From assembly GCA_030650265.1 (NCBI GenBank), contig JAUSEJ010000387.1:1-5018 (forward strand): a stretch of 5,018 nt of DNA, written 5' to 3'. Under the pieces are notes generated by a model. It worked only from the letters and a program-made list of their open reading frames with translations. It searched no databases and had not been told where the DNA came from. Shown piece by piece: positions 1-5,018 of this stretch. Numbering within the stretch: position 1 is the stretch's first letter; every line of letters starts with the position of its first letter. A program made the translations under genes and the position numbers. Origin of the DNA: Dehalococcoidia bacterium. GTDB lineage: Bacteria; Chloroflexota; Dehalococcoidia; JACPQF01.

Positions 1-88
1 ATTGAATCTCCCTTCGGCCAGAAATACGATCATGGAGGTCGGTGCAGCCCTTTATGAGGGACAATCCTACACAGACCTCCTCATCCTA

Positions 89-117
89 CAGACAAACCGG
101 GCACAGGGTGGTATAAT
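89..117 (+). promoter_or_regulatory. Sigma-70-type promoter with extended -10
   Basis: A consensus TATAAT lies at 112-117 and is preceded by TGG (109-111), which makes an extended -10 element (TGnTATAAT). Seventeen bases upstream is CAGACA (89-94), matching four of six positions of TTGACA. Transcription would start near 123-125 and run toward the receiver gene at 315. The distance is long, and a terminator-like hairpin lies in between, so the promoter could instead serve a short leader RNA. This is a motif match only. Confidence 0.5.
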
Positions 118-147
118 TGCTATTGTGGCGGTGTGCACTGAAACTCG

Positions 148-166
148 GGCGGGTTTCAAACCCGCC
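148..166. repeat. Short perfect palindrome (REP-like hairpin)
   Basis: GGCGGGTTT (148-156) and AAACCCGCC (158-166) are perfect inverted repeats around a single C. As RNA or cruciform DNA this gives a 7-bp GC-rich stem with a TTCAA loop, extendable by a G-U pair at 147/167. Its self-contained form in a non-coding stretch is what interspersed REP/MITE-like palindromes look like, and I recall similar GGCGGGTTT-type palindromes between genes of environmental Chloroflexota. Only one copy is present here, so repeat-family membership is an inference. Confidence 0.4.
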
Positions 167-215
167 TTACGAATCTGAAGGACCAGACTTCCTGCAAACC
201 GCTAGAGTGGACGAT

Positions 216-240
216 AGAGCAGTCCAGGATTGCTTTTTTT
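216..240 (+). terminator. Intrinsic terminator or leader attenuator
   Basis: GCAGTC (219-224) pairs with GATTGC (228-233), with one G-U pair and a CAG loop, and is followed directly by seven T (234-240). Bases 216-218 can extend the stem by pairing with the start of the T-tract. This is the form of a Rho-independent terminator, although the stem is short and only moderately GC-rich. It either ends a transcript entering from the left of the window or, given the promoter candidate at 89-117, attenuates the leader of the downstream operon. Confidence 0.5.
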
Positions 241-296
241 GATAGCGCCGCTAATTTCGCAACTGCAGTCGGAAGGCGCCGGGGCAGTGAACCGGA

Positions 297-302
297 AAGG
301 AG
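297..302 (+). promoter_or_regulatory. Ribosome binding site of the receiver gene
   Basis: AAGGAG lies 12 bases before the ATG at 315. The spacing is a little long, but this is the only purine-rich Shine-Dalgarno match here, and it supports the ATG that begins MLRVFIADDSA, the normal start of a receiver domain. Confidence 0.6.
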
Positions 303-314
303 AGCAACGCCACT

Positions 315-3575
<3,261 letters not shown>

Positions 3576-3585
3576 TTGCCGAGCA

Positions 3586-3615
3586 ATCGGACTGATCCGA
3601 CGCGATCGGACTGAT
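3586..3615. repeat. 11-base direct repeat creating a competing hairpin
   Basis: ATCGGACTGAT occurs at 3586-3596 and again at 3605-3615. The duplication allows a second stem: 3584-3597 with 3604-3617 (13 of 14 positions pairing including two G-U, one A-A mismatch, 6-base loop CGACGC). Its 3' arm overlaps the 5' arm and loop of the perfect hairpin at 3598-3631, so the two cannot form together. Whether this is used for regulation cannot be told from sequence. Confidence 0.45.
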
Positions 3616-3631
3616 TGGTCCGATCGCGTCG
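3598..3631 (+). terminator. Perfect 14-bp stem-loop between the HD-GYP gene and cobO
   Basis: Bases 3598-3611 and 3618-3631 are perfect inverted repeats of 14 bp around a 6-base loop (TGATTG). The element starts 23 bases after the HD-GYP stop and ends 23 bases before the cobO start. No T-tract follows, so it is not a canonical intrinsic terminator. It may be a U-less terminator, an mRNA 3'-end stabiliser, or a binding site for a dimeric regulator of cobO. I see no cobalamin-riboswitch features, and the 79-base gap is too short to hold one. Confidence 0.5.
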
Positions 3632-3642
3632 CACTCGAGATT

Positions 3643-3650
3643 GGGAAGGA
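3643..3650 (+). promoter_or_regulatory. Ribosome binding site deciding the TTG start of cobO
   Basis: GGGAAGGA lies four bases before the TTG at 3655, the same spacing as for the HD-GYP gene. An in-frame TAA (3652-3654) directly precedes the TTG, so no start further upstream is possible. The alternative ATG at 3682 has only a run of G immediately in front of it and no properly spaced Shine-Dalgarno sequence. Confidence 0.6.
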
Positions 3651-3654
3651 ATAA

Positions 3655-4191
3655 TTGGAAAAAGCAAAACTCCCGCGGGGGATGATTCAGGTCTATACGG
3701 GTGACGGCAAAGGCAAGACTACGGCTGCCTTCGGCGTGGCTATGCGGGCAGCCGGTCATGGCCTCAAGGTCTACGTCGTCCAGTTCATGAAGGAAATGGA
3801 GTATGGCGAGGTCAAAGCGGCAGCGGCTCACGCCAGGTTAATAACCATCCGCCAATGCGGTCGGGCCGGCCATGTGAACCTTGGCCAGCCCGACCAGATT
3901 GATAAAGATTTGGCCGCAAATGCCCTCGCCCTGGCGGGAGAGATTATCGCCGGAGGAGAATACGACCTGGTCATCCTCGACGAGATCAACCTTGCTCTTG
4001 GCTGCGGCCTTCTGCCAATCGCTGATGTCCTCGCCGTTCTCCGGGCCAAACCAGAATCGGTCGAACTGATTCTGACCGGACGGCAAGCCCCGGCGGAATT
4101 GCTGGAGGTCGCCGATCTGGTTACCGAGATGCGGGAGGTCAAACACTACTTCAGGCAGGGCGTGTTAAGCAGGCCCGGCATCGACGTCTGA
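3655..4191 (+). CDS. cobO: Corrinoid adenosyltransferase (CobO/BtuR family)
   Basis: This enzyme transfers the 5'-deoxyadenosyl group of ATP to the cobalt of a reduced corrinoid, cob(I)yrinic acid a,c-diamide or cob(I)alamin, on the way to adenosylcobalamin in the cytosol. The protein has 178 residues, normal for the family. It shows the family P-loop GDGKGKTT (16-23), VQFMKE after beta-2 (42-47), a Walker-B-like LVILDEIN (105-112), LTGRQAP (140-146), and the C-terminal LVTEMREVKHYF...GV..R.GID signature (155-177). The start is TTG, chosen because of the ribosome binding site and a stop codon immediately upstream; starting at M10 would also keep the P-loop intact. It follows the HD-GYP gene by 79 bases containing a strong stem-loop, so it may be a separate transcript. 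Its neighbour meaB, convergent, serves adenosylcobalamin-dependent mutases, which suggests a role in cofactor supply or salvage. No other cobalamin synthesis gene is visible. Confidence 0.95.
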   Translation: MEKAKLPRGMIQVYTGDGKGKTTAAFGVAMRAAGHGLKVYVVQFMKEMEYGEVKAAAAHARLITIRQCGRAGHVNLGQPDQIDKDLAANALALAGEIIAGGEYDLVILDEINLALGCGLLPIADVLAVLRAKPESVELILTGRQAPAELLEVADLVTEMREVKHYFRQGVLSRPGIDV

Positions 4192-4205
4192 GAACACTGC
4201 CTGGA

Positions 4206-5018
4206 TTAACTGTCAAGTATTCTCTCTACGGCCGTGTAGGGATCTATCTTGCGCTCGGCGAGCGCCAATTGCATCTCTGCCAACTTGTCTCTGGCCGAAT
4301 CACGTTCGAGTAGCCGCTTGATCATCTCCTCCCGCAGGGCCACAAGCAACTCATCTTTCGCTCGCTGCAAACGGTCGTCACGTATCTTCCCGGATGTCTG
4401 TATATACTGCCAGTGGCCCTGTATGGCCTCCACCACCTCTTCGATGCCCTCAGCCCGCACTGCCACGGTTTTGAGAATAGGGACCTTCCACCCGCTATGG
4501 GCTCCCATTGAGAGCATCATTTCGAGTTCAAGAACCAGTCTATCTGACCCCTCCCTATCGGCCTTGTTGACTACGAAGACGTCAGCGATCTCAAGCACCC
4601 CGGCTTTAATGGCCTGGATCTCATCGCCCAATCCTGGCACGCCTACCACCACCGTCGTATGGGCCGCTTTCGCGATATCCACCTCGTCCTGACCGACTCC
4701 CACCGTCTCGACGATGACCACTTCCCTGCCAATAGCATCAAGGACCGTTATCACCTCGCCGGTGGTCCTGGCTAGACCTCCCAGAGCCCCGCGCGTTGCC
4801 ATGCTACGAATGAAGATGCCAGGGTCACCTGTGAGGTCGCGCATCCGGATCCGGTCACCCAGAATGGCGCCCCCGGTAATGGCGCTGGAGGGGTCCACGG
4901 CGATAATCCCGAGAGTCTTTCCCATCGCCCGGTAGGCTTTTGCCAACTGATTGACCAATGTACTCTTGCCGGCGCCGGGCGAGCCTGTAACGCCAATGAC
5001 CTGGGCCTTACCTGATAG
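4206..5018 (-). CDS. meaB: MeaB/ArgK-family GTPase, methylmalonyl-CoA mutase chaperone (5' end missing)
   Basis: This is a G3E-family GTPase. Known members (MeaB, human MMAA) bind adenosylcobalamin-dependent acyl-CoA mutases, gate cofactor loading and prevent or repair inactivation. The frame is open to the window edge, giving 270 visible residues; the family has about 310-330, so roughly 50 N-terminal residues lie outside. A TTG at 4958 is not the start, because the P-loop GSPGAGKST lies upstream of it at the edge (visible residues 12-20). Further motifs, numbered from the edge: DPSSAITGGAILGDRIRM (42-59), FIRSMATRGALGGLA (69-83), Walker-B/switch II VIVETVGVGQDEVDI (101-115), GVPGLGDEIQAIKAG (126-140), base-recognition NKAD (151-154), and a helical C-terminal dimerisation arm ending DPYTAVERIL. 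The assignment to this subfamily is firm; the partner mutase is not in the window. The gene converges on cobO with 14 bases between stops and no visible terminator. Confidence 0.95.
   Translation of the reverse strand, partial: LSGKAQVIGVTGSPGAGKSTLVNQLAKAYRAMGKTLGIIAVDPSSAITGGAILGDRIRMRDLTGDPGIFIRSMATRGALGGLARTTGEVITVLDAIGREVVIVETVGVGQDEVDIAKAAHTTVVVGVPGLGDEIQAIKAGVLEIADVFVVNKADREGSDRLVLELEMMLSMGAHSGWKVPILKTVAVRAEGIEEVVEAIQGHWQYIQTSGKIRDDRLQRAKDELLVALREEMIKRLLERDSARDKLAEMQLALAERKIDPYTAVERILDS

Larger units (their letters stand above)
1..314. other. Non-coding leader region upstream of the receiver/HD-GYP operon
   Basis: No gene can be supported in these 314 bases. One + strand frame stays open from the window edge to a TGA at 176-178 (58 codons; ATG at 32-34), but it has no ribosome binding site, matches no family I know and runs through the promoter and palindrome, so I treat it as chance, or at most the tail of an unrecognised gene. 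The region holds a promoter candidate (89-117), a palindrome (148-166), a T-tract hairpin (216-240) and the ribosome binding site of the first gene. A weak 7-bp inverted repeat (34-40 with 74-80, 33-base loop) is also present and may be chance. If the promoter is used, the first gene has a leader of about 190 bases containing both hairpins. Confidence 0.6.

Noticed and set aside
2..178. Open + strand frame of 58 codons entering from the left edge, or 48 codons from ATG at 32
   Set aside because: No family match that I recognise and no ribosome binding site. It runs through the promoter candidate and the palindrome. It could still be the tail of an upstream gene.
3576..3654. Cobalamin riboswitch before cobO
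   Set aside because: The gap is only 79 bases and is mostly occupied by the hairpins. A B12 riboswitch needs roughly 200 bases with a B12-box, and none is seen.
4249..4692. + strand open frame of 147 codons opposite meaB
   Set aside because: Low-complexity Ser/Thr-rich translation with no motif, fully opposite the well-conserved MeaB reading frame.
4956..4958. TTG codon as the start of meaB
   Set aside because: The essential P-loop GSPGAGKST is encoded upstream of it in the same open frame up to the window edge, so the true start is outside the window.

Overview
The window reads as bacterial chromosome, most likely from the phylum Chloroflexota (an Anaerolineae- or Dehalococcoidia-like lineage). 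That placement is an inference. It rests on the REC-PAS-GAF-GAF-HD-GYP architecture, the style of the CobO and MeaB proteins, the moderately GC-rich codon use and the short Shine-Dalgarno spacing. No rRNA, tRNA, CRISPR array, transposase or phage gene is visible.

Bases 1-314 hold no gene I can support. They hold a good extended -10 promoter (-35-like element at 89-94, TATAAT at 112-117), a short perfect palindrome (148-166), a hairpin followed by seven T (216-240) that looks like an intrinsic terminator or attenuator, and the ribosome binding site of the first gene.

Bases 315-3575 are a three-gene + strand operon whose genes overlap by 14 and 4 bases. The genes are a stand-alone receiver (CheY-like) protein, a very small 89-residue protein, and an 871-residue REC-PAS-GAF-GAF-HD-GYP protein with a complete set of phosphodiesterase residues. 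The small protein is the most unusual item. Its first ~30 residues look like the start of CheW, and the rest looks like the extreme C-terminus of the CheB methylesterase, starting just past the catalytic Asp. The simplest reading is that a chemosensory operon (cheY-cheW-...-cheB-output) lost everything between codon ~30 of cheW and the last ~55-60 codons of cheB in one in-frame deletion. The outer overlaps with the neighbouring genes stayed intact. What remains would be a receiver plus a c-di-GMP-degrading output protein without its receptor array and kinase.

Bases 3576-3654 hold a perfect 14-bp stem-loop, and a second imperfect stem-loop that uses part of the same sequence. After it come cobO (TTG start, 3655-4191), a corrinoid adenosyltransferase, and, convergent with only 14 bases between the stop codons, the 3' part of meaB (4206 to the window edge, - strand), a G3E-family GTPase chaperone of adenosylcobalamin-dependent acyl-CoA mutases. 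The two are functionally linked: one makes adenosylcobalamin, the other loads and protects the mutase that uses it.
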